38,801 bases of DNA, from positions 1 through 38,801 of the forward strand of contig CAZZBK010000041.1 of the NCBI GenBank assembly GCA_964652155.1, read 5' to 3'. Below, one piece after another: positions 38,800-38,801 of this stretch. The stretch comes from CAZZBK01 sp964652155 (GTDB lineage Bacteria; Planctomycetota; Planctomycetia; Pirellulales; PNKZ01). The notes below the pieces were generated by a model. That model saw only the letters and a program-made list of their open reading frames with translations, did no database searches and was not told the DNA's origin. The position numbers were made by a program, and so were the translations under genes. Every line of letters begins with the position of its first letter. Within the stretch, counting starts at the first letter, position 1.

Positions 38800-38801
38800 A
38801 G

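Overview
The window reads as chromosomal DNA from a planctomycete, probably of the Pirellulales type. This is inferred from family content, since no rRNA is present. The evidence is a Tat-exported DUF1501 protein, secreted PQQ-type beta-propellers, a DUF11 lipoprotein, an HTTM (gamma-carboxylase-like) membrane protein pair, a secreted N-acyl-D-amino-acid deacylase, an S9D glutamyl endopeptidase, a TPR-SPINDLY/OGT-type glycosyltransferase, and many lone genes of unknown function with signal peptides. The DNA is GC-rich, genes alternate strand often, and operons are short. No phage, transposase, CRISPR array or secondary-metabolite cluster was recognised.

Layout. 1-393 is the 3' end of a PQQ propeller gene with a textbook EF-hand loop. 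526-3648 (minus) is a three-gene secreted/lipoprotein operon containing two paralogues and a DUF11 lipoprotein. 3885-6894 (plus) holds a LolA-like secreted protein and a membrane sulfatase-fold enzyme resembling YejM/PbgA. 7057-10154 (plus) is a housekeeping block: asd, truA, accA. 10449-12588 holds cvpA-like (minus), a ydjM-like membrane hydrolase (plus) and dtd (minus). 12631-15628 (minus) holds DUF1501, a four-helix membrane protein and an orphan CbiO/EcfA-like ATPase. 15814-16350 is msrB, convergent with a secreted unknown. 17626-20833 is a convergent pair of HTTM paralogues, the second visibly A/T-richer and bracketed by 23-bp direct repeats derived from the end of the next gene. 21136-22593 is a second PQQ propeller. 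22849-26458 holds the OGT-like protein and an SMP-30/gluconolactonase-like protein. 26501-29295 (minus) holds a D-aminoacylase, a lipoyl-like domain lacking its lysine, and a conserved unknown. 29614-31992 holds an App1-type phosphatase domain protein and a DapL-like aminotransferase. 32199-34610 (minus) is an S9D peptidase. 35095-38392 holds a protein whose GKPTGSPS tandem repeat breaks the assembly (100 N), an alpha/beta hydrolase and an outer-membrane protein with a cysteine cluster. The window closes with a probable broken SDR gene and a tRNA-Leu(UAG).

How the genes relate. Asd and the DapL-like aminotransferase both belong to lysine/diaminopimelate synthesis but lie far apart. AccA, TruA, Dtd, MsrB and tRNA-Leu are core functions. 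Most other genes encode exported or membrane proteins that would act in the planctomycete envelope and periplasm.

The most unusual layer is the repeats. At least five families of dispersed hairpin or polypurine elements occur. One G-rich family (core GGGCAGGGGAGGGGAG) lies both between genes and in frame inside genes, where it writes QGRG or PPLP-like peptides into otherwise conserved proteins. The HTTM island with flanking direct repeats is the best candidate for recent gene transfer.
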